From contig CALJUA010000080.1 of assembly GCA_937975715.1 (NCBI GenBank), positions 1 to 64,000 of the forward strand: a DNA stretch of 64,000 nt. Direction: 5' to 3'. The stretch is from an uncultured Candidatus Planktophila sp. (GTDB taxonomy: Bacteria > Actinomycetota > Actinomycetes > Nanopelagicales > Nanopelagicaceae). This document shows, one piece after another, positions 51,184 to 58,582 of this stretch (position 1 is the first letter of the stretch; every line of letters starts with the position of its first letter). A program made the translations under genes and the position numbers. The notes below the pieces were generated by a model, which was not told where the DNA came from, searched no databases, and was given only the letters and a program-made list of their open reading frames with translations.

Positions 51184-51969
51184 TTATGAACGTGCGAAGA
51201 ATCGATCGCCTTCGCGTACAACAGTGATCGGCAGGCCAAAGATTGCAGAAATGTGCTCGCTGGTGATGACATCAGCAATCGGTCCAGAGACTGCGATTCC
51301 GCCAGCTTTGAGAATCAGTGCATGTGTCGTGCCGGCAGGTATTTCTTCAATATGGTGCGTGACTAAAATCGATGCCGGAGCAAGTGGGTCGCTAGCGAAG
51401 ATGGAGAATCGCTTTAACAGGTCTTCCCGGCCACCGAGATCCAAACCAGCTGCGGGTTCGTCAAGTAATAAGAGTTCGGGATCTGCCATGAGCGCTCGAG
51501 ATATCTGCACCCGCTTACGTTCGCCTTCGCTGAGGGTTCCGTAAGTTCGATCCGCAAGATCTCGAACGCCAAATGTAGTAAGCAGTGCAACTGCTCGTGA
51601 CTCGTCCCATAGATCGTAGGCCTCATTCCAGCGACCCAAAATTGCATACGCCGCTGTGAGAACCGCATCTCGAACAACTTCATTTTCTGGAATATCTTCA
51701 GAGATAAGGGCGCCGCAGATTCCTATTCGGGTTCGAAGTTCCGCAAGATCGACTTTGCCCATCTCCTTATCAAGAACGTGCACTGATCCAGTAGATGGGA
51801 AGTAACGTGTTGCGAGAATCTGAAGGAGAGTAGATTTACCGGCACCATTGGGGCCAAGAACGACCCAGCGTTCGCCTGGACGAATTGCAAATGTCAGTGG
51901 ACCGAGAATTGTTCGCTCGCCACGACGCACAGAGACATCGCGGAGTTCTAGTACATACTCGCCGGCCAT
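51184..51969 (-). CDS. ABC transporter ATP-binding protein
   Basis: A 261-residue ATPase with Walker A LGPNGAGKSTLL, signature TLSEGERKRVQISRAL and Walker B LLLLDEPAAGLD. No membrane partner or binding protein is adjacent, so its transport role is open; some stand-alone members of this type (similar to Mtb Rv2326/ModF-like ATPases) are poorly understood. Minus-strand TATCGT lies 6 bases before the ATG at 51969, and ung follows in the same transcript. Confidence 0.88.
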   Translation of the reverse strand: MAGEYVLELRDVSVRRGERTILGPLTFAIRPGERWVVLGPNGAGKSTLLQILATRYFPSTGSVHVLDKEMGKVDLAELRTRIGICGALISEDIPENEVVRDAVLTAAYAILGRWNEAYDLWDESRAVALLTTFGVRDLADRTYGTLSEGERKRVQISRALMADPELLLLDEPAAGLDLGGREDLLKRFSIFASDPLAPASILVTHHIEEIPAGTTHALILKAGGIAVSGPIADVITSEHISAIFGLPITVVREGDRFFARS

Positions 51970-51975
51970 GCGAGC

Positions 51976-51981
51976 ACGATA
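51976..51981 (-). promoter_or_regulatory. Leaderless -10 element (TATCGT) for ABC ATPase
   Basis: Minus-strand TATCGT ends exactly 6 bases before the ATG at 51969. It lies in an 80-base gap shared with divergent serB. Confidence 0.55.
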
Positions 51982-52037
51982 TATCTTTCATAGTGAAATC
52001 TCGCGCAAAAATTGCGGAATGCAAGAGTGATTCGTAC

Positions 52038-52043
52038 TAACCT
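52038..52043 (+). promoter_or_regulatory. Leaderless -10 element (TAACCT) for serB
   Basis: TAACCT ends exactly 6 bases before the ATG at 52050; no ribosome site is present. Confidence 0.6.
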
Positions 52044-52049
52044 AGCCTC

Positions 52050-53252
52050 ATGAGCAGCGAAAAGAGCCAATTTACGGGGTTAATTCTCCTTTCGGGAGTG
52101 GATACGCCGGGCATCACACAGGCTCTCTTTGAAACCCTCTCCCCATTCGCAGTAACGGTTCTTGATATTGAGCAAGTCGTAGCTAGAGACCGAGTCATTC
52201 TCACAGTTCTGATTTCACTCAATCCAGATCACCGCGAAGCCATTGATGAGGACCTCAATCTCTGTGCCGAAAAGCTCGGTGTGGATATTGCCACTTCTTT
52301 TCAGGTTCAAGAGGGCGCAACAATCGCAGCGAAGACCGGACTTATGCACGTTGTGGCACTTGGCAATCCGTTACACCCTGCAGCTATTAGCGCTATCGCT
52401 TCAGAAATTGCAGAGCATGGTGGAAACATTGAACGTATCCACCGCACAGCTAGCTACCCCATCACTGCAATTGAATTTGTTGTCTCTGAAGTAGATCAGA
52501 ACTGTATTCGTCCATCTCTCGCTCAGGTGGCAAATAAGCACTCCGTTGATGTCGCTGTCTCCCCTGGTGGTTTGATGCGTTGGGCTAAGAAGTTAGTCGT
52601 GATGGATGTGGATTCAACTCTCATTCAGCAAGAGGTCATTGAACTCCTCGGCGCAAAAGCCGGAAAGGGCGCAGAGATCAAGGCAGTCACCGACCGCGCA
52701 ATGGCTGGGGAATTAGATTTTGAAGCAAGCCTTCGCGCTCGTGTTGCGCTCCTCGCCGGTCTGCCTGAATCGGTAATCGAGGAAGTGCGCAATGAAATAG
52801 TACTGACGCCTGGGGCGCGAACGCTGGTATCAACTCTCAAGAAGCTTGGCCACAGCGTCGCGGTAGTGAGTGGCGGATTTACAGCTGTGATTGAACCTTT
52901 GCTTCAAGATCTAGGCATCTCTCACTATCGCGCAAATACTCTAGAAGTTCTCGATGGAAAACTCACCGGCAATGTTCTTGGAACTGTAGTTGACCGTGCA
53001 GGTAAGGCGACTGCTCTTCGAGAGTTCGCCGCACTTGAGGGCGTTTCGCTTGAACAAACTATTGCCATCGGAGATGGTGCAAACGATTTAGATATGATCG
53101 CAGCGGCCGGCTTAGGGATCGCTTTCAATGCCAAGCCAGCGGTGAAGGCGGCGGCAGATAGCAGTCTTTCTGCGCCATATCTTGATTCTGTGCTCTACCT
53201 TCTCGGCATTACGCGTGAAGAGGTTGAAGAAGCTGGCGCAACTCGCAAGTAA
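52050..53252 (+). CDS. serB: Phosphoserine phosphatase SerB
   Basis: A 400-residue HAD-family enzyme for the last step of serine synthesis. The N-terminal half contains two ACT-like regulatory domains (GVDTPGITQALFETL and the segment near 95-170); the catalytic half starts at about 185 with VVMDVDSTLIQQEVIE and includes SGGFTAVIEPLL and IAIGDGANDLDMI. It matches the long actinobacterial SerB2 form, in which serine binding to ACT domains regulates activity. Its TAA directly abuts the convergent hisG stop. Confidence 0.95.
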   Translation: MSSEKSQFTGLILLSGVDTPGITQALFETLSPFAVTVLDIEQVVARDRVILTVLISLNPDHREAIDEDLNLCAEKLGVDIATSFQVQEGATIAAKTGLMHVVALGNPLHPAAISAIASEIAEHGGNIERIHRTASYPITAIEFVVSEVDQNCIRPSLAQVANKHSVDVAVSPGGLMRWAKKLVVMDVDSTLIQQEVIELLGAKAGKGAEIKAVTDRAMAGELDFEASLRARVALLAGLPESVIEEVRNEIVLTPGARTLVSTLKKLGHSVAVVSGGFTAVIEPLLQDLGISHYRANTLEVLDGKLTGNVLGTVVDRAGKATALREFAALEGVSLEQTIAIGDGANDLDMIAAAGLGIAFNAKPAVKAAADSSLSAPYLDSVLYLLGITREEVEEAGATRK

Positions 53253-54098
53253 TTAAAGTCGGCAAGCGTGGATATCGGTAACGAGAATTCCACGTGCACC
53301 CAGAGCCCAAAGCTCATCCATCAATCGATTTGTTTCAGTGCGAAGAACCATGGCACGCACTGCTACCCAATCATCTTTCTGAAGCGGCGAAATCGTTGGT
53401 GATTCAAGTCCTGGTGTGATTGCGCAGGCCTTTTCCACTGAAGCTTTGGGTACATCGTAATCAAGAAGAACATATTGACGAGCGGTCACGACTCCTTGAA
53501 GGCGACGAATAAGAATGTCGAGACCTGCAGGAATCTCTGAACCTGGACGTTTAATCAAAATTGCTTCTGAGGTGAGGATTGGATCTCCGAAGACTTCTAG
53601 CCCTGCCTGACGCAAAGTATTTCCAGTGCTGACTACATCTGCAATCAAATCTGCAACTCCAAGGCGAACGCTACTTTCAACCGCACCATCGAGACGGACA
53701 ACAGATGCTGAGATTCCGCGGCCGGATAGGTAATTCTCAACTAAGCCTGGGTAAGCTGTCGCAACGCGCTTTCCGGAAACTTTCTCGAGCGAAAGTCCAG
53801 AACCAGCAGGTCCTGCGAAGCGGAAGGTCGAGCCACCGAAATCAAGAGCTAAAACCTCTTCTGCATCTGCGCCAGAATCAATGAGCAGATCGCGACCAGT
53901 TATACCTGCTTCCAGTTCTCCAGATCCAACATAAATCGCGATATCGCGTGGGCGGAGATAGTAGAACTCAACACCGTTGGATGGATCTGCAAGCACGAGG
54001 TCTCGTGAATCTGTGCGCTGACGATATCCAGCTTCCTTCAAGATAGCGATGGATGAGTCAGCGAGCGAGCCCTTATTGGGAACGGCAATTCTTAACAT
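53253..54098 (-). CDS. hisG: ATP phosphoribosyltransferase, long form
   Basis: A 281-residue enzyme for the first step of histidine synthesis. It starts LRIAVPNKGSLADSS, contains the PRPP loop region DVVSTGNTLRQAGLE, and has the C-terminal ACT-like regulatory domain of the long HisG form (from about 210), so it does not need HisZ. It is 16 bases downstream of hisE, the second step in the pathway. The other his genes are elsewhere. Confidence 0.95.
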   Translation of the reverse strand: MLRIAVPNKGSLADSSIAILKEAGYRQRTDSRDLVLADPSNGVEFYYLRPRDIAIYVGSGELEAGITGRDLLIDSGADAEEVLALDFGGSTFRFAGPAGSGLSLEKVSGKRVATAYPGLVENYLSGRGISASVVRLDGAVESSVRLGVADLIADVVSTGNTLRQAGLEVFGDPILTSEAILIKRPGSEIPAGLDILIRRLQGVVTARQYVLLDYDVPKASVEKACAITPGLESPTISPLQKDDWVAVRAMVLRTETNRLMDELWALGARGILVTDIHACRL

Positions 54099-54114
54099 CT
54101 TTTAAACCGACTCT

Positions 54115-54378
54115 CTATAGATAACGATAGATATCGTCCGGAGTTAATCCGCGGGCAAGCATCAAAGTTTGTAGGTGATAGATCAATTGGCTGATTTCCT
54201 CTGCGAGGGCCTCATCACTTTCGTGCTCTGCGGCGAGCCACACTTCGCCAGCTTCCTCGAGGATCTTCTTACCTATGGTGTGTACTCCGGCATCAACTGC
54301 CGCGACCGTCCCCGACCCATCTGGGCGGGCTTCAAGCTTTGCTACAAGTTCTGCCCAAAGGGAATCGAATGACTTCAT
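54115..54378 (-). CDS. hisE: Phosphoribosyl-ATP pyrophosphohydrolase
   Basis: An 87-residue all-helical MazG-like enzyme that hydrolyses PR-ATP to PR-AMP. Conserved acidic motif: IGKKILEEAGEVWLAAEHES followed by EEISQLIYHLQTLMLARG. The pairing with hisG is typical of actinobacteria. The ATG at 54378 has TAGAAT exactly 6 bases upstream, directly after the pnuC stop. Confidence 0.94.
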   Translation of the reverse strand: MKSFDSLWAELVAKLEARPDGSGTVAAVDAGVHTIGKKILEEAGEVWLAAEHESDEALAEEISQLIYHLQTLMLARGLTPDDIYRYL

Positions 54379-54384
54379 GCCCTA

Positions 54385-54390
54385 ATTCTA
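54385..54390 (-). promoter_or_regulatory. Leaderless -10 element (TAGAAT) for hisE-hisG
   Basis: Minus-strand TAGAAT ends 6 bases before the ATG at 54378 and immediately follows the pnuC stop codon, so the histidine pair can be transcribed separately from rpe-pnuC. Confidence 0.6.
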
Positions 54391-55071
54391 CTAGAGAGAG
54401 GCAGTTGCTCTCTCTGTTTTACTGATACGTAGCCACGAGATAAAGCCCCAAATAACGAATGGAAGATAAATCGCATAGAGCGTTCCAGTTGGGTAATAGC
54501 CATTTTTGAAGGCAAATGGCACACCAACGAGATCTACTGCAATCCATACCAGCCAGAATTCGACATAGCCACGACTCATTCCATAAGTAGCAAGGGCAGT
54601 TCCAGTGAAAATCCAGGTATCAACAAAGAGCCATTGACCGCTCTCTCCAAGCGCCCTGAATATCTGCGATGAGATGATGAAGAAGCCGATGATGATAGGT
54701 ATGAGAATCATCTTCTCGCGCCGAGTTGTCCAACGAGGTTCGACGGCGGGTGTGCCGGGAATTCCATGGCGCTTGTGATGCGACCAGCGAATCCAGCCAT
54801 ATGCACTGACAACGACGAGGAGAAGGTTGCGGCTCGCCTGTCCATAGAAGTTTGCATGTTGTGAGTCATCACCGAATGAGAAGACAGCACCAAGAAAGAC
54901 CGTAAAGAGAAGGGCATCTCCCAAAATTCCGATGGGCCATGCCGAAACTTTTCGGCGCATACCAAGGATGGCGCTAGTAAGTCCTAAAGCTCCGCCGATA
55001 ACTTCACGGACGGCAATCGACTTACTGCCGAATGAGATGGTTGCTTCAAAGAGCCATTGAAGTATTGACAC
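54391..55071 (-). CDS. pnuC: Nicotinamide riboside transporter PnuC
   Basis: A 226-residue membrane protein with about seven hydrophobic spans. Family motifs are YGWIRWSHHKRHG and IAVDLVGVPFAFKNGYYPTGTLYAIYL (quoted in part). It imports nicotinamide riboside or a related vitamin precursor. The GTG at 55071 has AGGAG 4 bases upstream. It follows rpe after 9 bases, so is probably co-transcribed with it; no biosynthetic NAD gene is near other than nadK at 3404. Confidence 0.88.
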   Translation of the reverse strand: MSILQWLFEATISFGSKSIAVREVIGGALGLTSAILGMRRKVSAWPIGILGDALLFTVFLGAVFSFGDDSQHANFYGQASRNLLLVVVSAYGWIRWSHHKRHGIPGTPAVEPRWTTRREKMILIPIIIGFFIISSQIFRALGESGQWLFVDTWIFTGTALATYGMSRGYVEFWLVWIAVDLVGVPFAFKNGYYPTGTLYAIYLPFVIWGFISWLRISKTERATASL

Positions 55072-55080
55072 GTTTCTCCT

Positions 55081-55746
55081 CTAGATATTCGAAGCTTGAG
55101 CCTTGTGACGTAGCGCAAGAACCATTCCGGCAGGATCATCTGCTCTGAAGACGGCGCTACCCGCGACAAAGGTATCTGCTCCAGCTTCCGCCGCCCGCTC
55201 TATCGTTTCTAGCGAAATACCACCATCAACTTGAAGCCAGATAGGACGATCGCCAATGAGCTTCCTCGTTGATTGAATCTTCGGAATCATGCTTTCAATA
55301 AAAGCCTGACCACCAAAACCTGGCTCAACGGTCATTATCAAGAACATATCCACCTCATCCGCTAGATCTGAATATGCATCGATAGGGGTGGCGGGCTTAA
55401 GAGCTATAGCTGCGCGTGCACCTGCTGCCCTTATCCCCCGGGCTGTGTGGCGAATATCCTTTGCGGCTTCGACATGGAATGTGACACTGGAACTTCCAGC
55501 CTGGGCGTATGCAATTGCGATCTCGTCTACTTCTGCAACCATCAGGTGAGAATCAACTGGAATGGGACATGCCGTGATGATCTCACGGGCTGCATCAAAG
55601 TCAAAGGTGAAGTTAGGGACAAAGATATTATCCATGACATCGAGATGGATGAAATCGGAGACTTCAGAAATCTTTGCGATTTCATCGTTGAGGTGTGAGA
55701 AATCAGCGTTGAGGATGCTTGGAGTGATTCTGATTTCTTTAGTCAT
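55081..55746 (-). CDS. rpe: Ribulose-phosphate 3-epimerase
   Basis: A 221-residue TIM-barrel enzyme of the pentose phosphate pathway. Motifs: ITPSILNADFSHLNDEI, FIHLDVMDNIFVPN, VDSHLMVAEVDE, LIMTVEPGFGGQAFI and WLQVDGGISLETI, with the metal-binding His and Asp residues intact. The ATG at 55746 has TAATCT 6 bases upstream; that hexamer overlaps the rsmB stop codon. Confidence 0.95.
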   Translation of the reverse strand: MTKEIRITPSILNADFSHLNDEIAKISEVSDFIHLDVMDNIFVPNFTFDFDAAREIITACPIPVDSHLMVAEVDEIAIAYAQAGSSSVTFHVEAAKDIRHTARGIRAAGARAAIALKPATPIDAYSDLADEVDMFLIMTVEPGFGGQAFIESMIPKIQSTRKLIGDRPIWLQVDGGISLETIERAAEAGADTFVAGSAVFRADDPAGMVLALRHKAQASNI

Positions 55747-55752
55747 AGTCTT

Positions 55753-55758
55753 AGATTA
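55753..55758 (-). promoter_or_regulatory. Leaderless -10 element (TAATCT) for rpe
   Basis: Minus-strand TAATCT ends 6 bases before the ATG at 55746. Its first three bases are the TAA stop codon of rsmB. Confidence 0.6.
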
Positions 55759-57111
55759 TTTCGACTTCTGAAAGATAGCTAGGAACATTGAGTCAGTGTT
55801 GTGGCGATGTCCCCAGAGTGAGAGAGCACCTTCGCGATTTGCATCATGTAAACCGCTTGGGAGCCACTCATCAACAGGAACAAGGGTAAGTTCGGGATGT
55901 CTCTTCAGAATATCTTTCACCTGGCCTGTTGTTTCAGCAAAATGTGGAGAGCATGTTGCGTATCCAAAGAAACCGCCTGGATTGAGAACCTCTATTGCAG
56001 CATCACCGAGCTCGCGTTGAAGTTGAAGTAGTGGGGCTAAATCCTTCAGAGTACGACGCCATCGAACTTCGGGACGACGTCTCAGTGCACCCAAGCCAGA
56101 ACAAGGCACATCTGCAAGGATTGCATCAAATGTTCGACCGTGGGAAGCGATTTCTCGGCCATCCCCCACGATGACACCAAACTTACCGATGACGTTTTTG
56201 ACTAGCTTCGCACGGGGCTCAGAGATTTCATTGGCAACAAAATCACGGCCACTCACATCGCAGATATGTGAGAGCAGGGCTGCCTTACCACCGGGACCTG
56301 CACAGAGATCTAAAGTTGATTGAGCATCTGCACTTACCCTTGCAAAGATATCTGCGACTAACTGCGAACCTTCGTCTTGCACACCGGCTTTGCGATGGCG
56401 AATGATTTCGAGAGAACCAGGAGCTCCGCTAAATCGGGCACCGTATGGTGAGAACTCTGTCTTTGTGGCTCCGAGAGCGACGAGTTCATCTTGCGTTGAA
56501 TCGCCTGGCCAAGCAACAAGTGTCGGAAGTGCTGGAGTATTGTTAGAACGCAATTCATCCTCGACGCGATCTATATCTTTAAGAAGATCAAAGTAGGCCG
56601 AGACAATCCACTCGGGATGTGAGTATTCGATAGCAAGGCGTGCAACAGGGTCGTTCATTGCACGAACAGGCTCGAGCCAAGAATCGAGCTCGCGTGCACT
56701 TGCTTTTCGCATGAGCGCGTTCACGAAACTACCCTTTGACTCCCCTAATTGCTTTCGGGCCACATCAACAGTTGCGGAGACTGCGGCATGCATCGGTGTT
56801 CGCATTGTAAATATCTGGTGTGCCCCCATACGCGCAAGGTCGACGATATCTGCATCAACATCACGCCATGGGCGATCGCTAATCTGGGAGAAGATGTAAT
56901 CGTAGAGACCTTGCATTCTGATGGTTCCGTATACGAGCTCTGTGGTGAAGCCTCTATCGCGCTCATCCATGGTTGAAGACGAGAGAGCCTGCGGTAACAA
57001 GAGGTTGGAATATCCGTTGCGCTGATTTACCTCAGAGATGATGTCATAGGCGAGAAGTCTCGGGGCATCAGGACGTGGCTTGGTGAACTTCTTCGGCGGA
57101 AAATTACTCAC
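55756..57111 (-). CDS. rsmB: 16S rRNA (cytosine-967-C5)-methyltransferase
   Basis: A 451-residue enzyme with an N-terminal NusB-like RNA-binding domain (about 15-150) and a C-terminal SAM methyltransferase. Motifs: LDLCAGPGGKAALL, the catalytic DVPCSGLGALRRRPEVRWR (Cys) and YATCSPHFAETTGQV (second Cys). The GTG at 57111 has AGGAG 6 bases upstream and overlaps the fmt stop by 8 bases. Order fmt-rsmB-rpe equals Rv1406-Rv1408. Confidence 0.94.
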   Translation of the reverse strand: MSNFPPKKFTKPRPDAPRLLAYDIISEVNQRNGYSNLLLPQALSSSTMDERDRGFTTELVYGTIRMQGLYDYIFSQISDRPWRDVDADIVDLARMGAHQIFTMRTPMHAAVSATVDVARKQLGESKGSFVNALMRKASARELDSWLEPVRAMNDPVARLAIEYSHPEWIVSAYFDLLKDIDRVEDELRSNNTPALPTLVAWPGDSTQDELVALGATKTEFSPYGARFSGAPGSLEIIRHRKAGVQDEGSQLVADIFARVSADAQSTLDLCAGPGGKAALLSHICDVSGRDFVANEISEPRAKLVKNVIGKFGVIVGDGREIASHGRTFDAILADVPCSGLGALRRRPEVRWRRTLKDLAPLLQLQRELGDAAIEVLNPGGFFGYATCSPHFAETTGQVKDILKRHPELTLVPVDEWLPSGLHDANREGALSLWGHRHNTDSMFLAIFQKSK

Positions 57112-58009
57112 AATGATCTCCTGGCTGCAATCGAGCTCCATTTGCCCATGCCGCAGCAAAACTCTGTGATTTACCTACGCTTGTGATGAAGCCAATTTCT
57201 AGCGCATTGGTAGAAGTACCGATCAGAATTCTCTTATCTTTGAGAACTATTACACCTGGGGCAATTTTCTCTGAGGTAATAACAGGTGCAGCGATTTTGA
57301 TAGGCGAGCCTCTGAAATTGGTCCATGCGCCCGGATTACTTGTAAATGCTCGAATTTTCGCACTTACTTGCTCTGCAGTGAGGTTCCAATCGATGCGACC
57401 CTCTTCACGGCTGAGCTTGAGTGCTCGAGTAGCCCTTGTTGAAGTTTGAGGTTGTGGTTTTTCTCCACGTTCTATCTTTTCCAGAGTCTCCATCACGGCG
57501 CCTACGCCGAGTTCGCCGAGTTCAATAAATAACTCGTCGCTGGTGATGTCGTTATCCAGTGCGAAACGATGCATCGTGTAAATCGGTCCAGTATCCATGC
57601 CTGCATCCAATTGAAAGACAGTGACTCCAGTGACAGCATCACCAGCTTCAATCGAACGCTGTACGGGTGCGGCACCACGCCAGCGAGGTAGAAGCGAGAA
57701 ATGCAGATTGAGAAATCCATGTCGAGGAATAGAGAGGATAGATTCCGGTAAGAGAACGCCGTAGCCAATTGTGACTACGCAATCAACGCCTTCGACAGCA
57801 GATGCAATCTCCTCTTTCGAATCCGGGCGAAGCAGAGGTAGTTGATGCGCGAGAGCCCATTCAGAGACAGGTGTAGGAGTAAGTATTTTTCCGCGACCTG
57901 CTGGTCTATCAGGTTGGGAGATAACGGAAACAAGCTCGTGAGAACTAGCAAGAAGCGCTTTAAGAGTCGGAATCGCTACCTCTGGTGAAGCGGCGACAGC
58001 TAAGCGCAT
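57104..58009 (-). CDS. fmt: Methionyl-tRNA formyltransferase
   Basis: A 301-residue enzyme that formylates initiator Met-tRNA. The formyltetrahydrofolate site includes GYGVLLPESIL, NLHFSLLPRWRGAAPVQ and TVFQLDAGMDTGPI, with catalytic Asn, His and Asp visible; a C-terminal beta-barrel follows (TRALKLSREEGRIDW). It overlaps def by one base (TAATG), coupling formylation and deformylation genes. Confidence 0.95.
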   Translation of the reverse strand: MRLAVAASPEVAIPTLKALLASSHELVSVISQPDRPAGRGKILTPTPVSEWALAHQLPLLRPDSKEEIASAVEGVDCVVTIGYGVLLPESILSIPRHGFLNLHFSLLPRWRGAAPVQRSIEAGDAVTGVTVFQLDAGMDTGPIYTMHRFALDNDITSDELFIELGELGVGAVMETLEKIERGEKPQPQTSTRATRALKLSREEGRIDWNLTAEQVSAKIRAFTSNPGAWTNFRGSPIKIAAPVITSEKIAPGVIVLKDKRILIGTSTNALEIGFITSVGKSQSFAAAWANGARLQPGDHCE

Positions 58010-58569
58010 TAAGCGCCTCTACCAAATGGAGAGTGAGGGCTTACCTTAATCTGAGGGTTGAGACCTTGTTCAGTAGCGAGCCCAAACCATTCGGACTCAC
58101 GGATCTCCTTCATTGCAAGTTTTCTATCTTCTGCACTTAAGCGATCGATAAAGAGAATGCCGTCGAGGTGATCGGTCTCGTGCTGCAACGCACGAGCAAG
58201 AAGTTCTGTACCCTCAACAACTAACGGTTCGCCATGCATATTGAAGCCTTTAGCAACTGCGCGGAATGATCGTGGAGTTGGATAGACCAGGTCGGGAAAA
58301 CTCAAACAGCCCTCATCACCTTCTTGCATCTCGCTGCTGAGGTCAAGCGACGGGTTAATCAAATGGCCGAGAGTTCCATCTACATCCCAGACGAATACAC
58401 GCAGAGGAACGCCGATCTGAGGTGCTGCCAGCCCCGCGCCAGGCGCATTGAGCATTGTTTCGGTCAGATCCTTTACCAGAGTGCGGAGCTCTTTATCGTA
58501 ATCAACAACCGGTGCTGCTGGGGTGACCAGAACCGGATCGCCAAAGTGGCGAATCTCTTTGATTGACAT
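58009..58569 (-). CDS. def: Peptide deformylase
   Basis: A 186-residue metallo-enzyme that removes the formyl group from new proteins. The three motifs are complete: GAGLAAPQIGV, EGCLSFPD (metal Cys) and QHETDHLDGILF (HExxH). The ATG at 58569 has TAGACT exactly 6 bases upstream and no ribosome site. Confidence 0.95.
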   Translation of the reverse strand: MSIKEIRHFGDPVLVTPAAPVVDYDKELRTLVKDLTETMLNAPGAGLAAPQIGVPLRVFVWDVDGTLGHLINPSLDLSSEMQEGDEGCLSFPDLVYPTPRSFRAVAKGFNMHGEPLVVEGTELLARALQHETDHLDGILFIDRLSAEDRKLAMKEIRESEWFGLATEQGLNPQIKVSPHSPFGRGA

Positions 58570-58575
58570 GGCGCA

Positions 58576-58581
58576 AGTCTA
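58576..58581 (-). promoter_or_regulatory. Leaderless -10 element (TAGACT) for def-fmt-rsmB
   Basis: Minus-strand TAGACT ends 6 bases before the ATG at 58569, within the 13-base gap after priA. It allows the def-fmt-rsmB group its own transcript. Confidence 0.6.
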
Positions 58582-58582
58582 T

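Noticed and set aside
51180..51278. Longer start for uracil-DNA glycosylase
   Set aside because: The extra residues lie antisense-free but inside the upstream ABC gene and do not resemble any UDG N-terminus.
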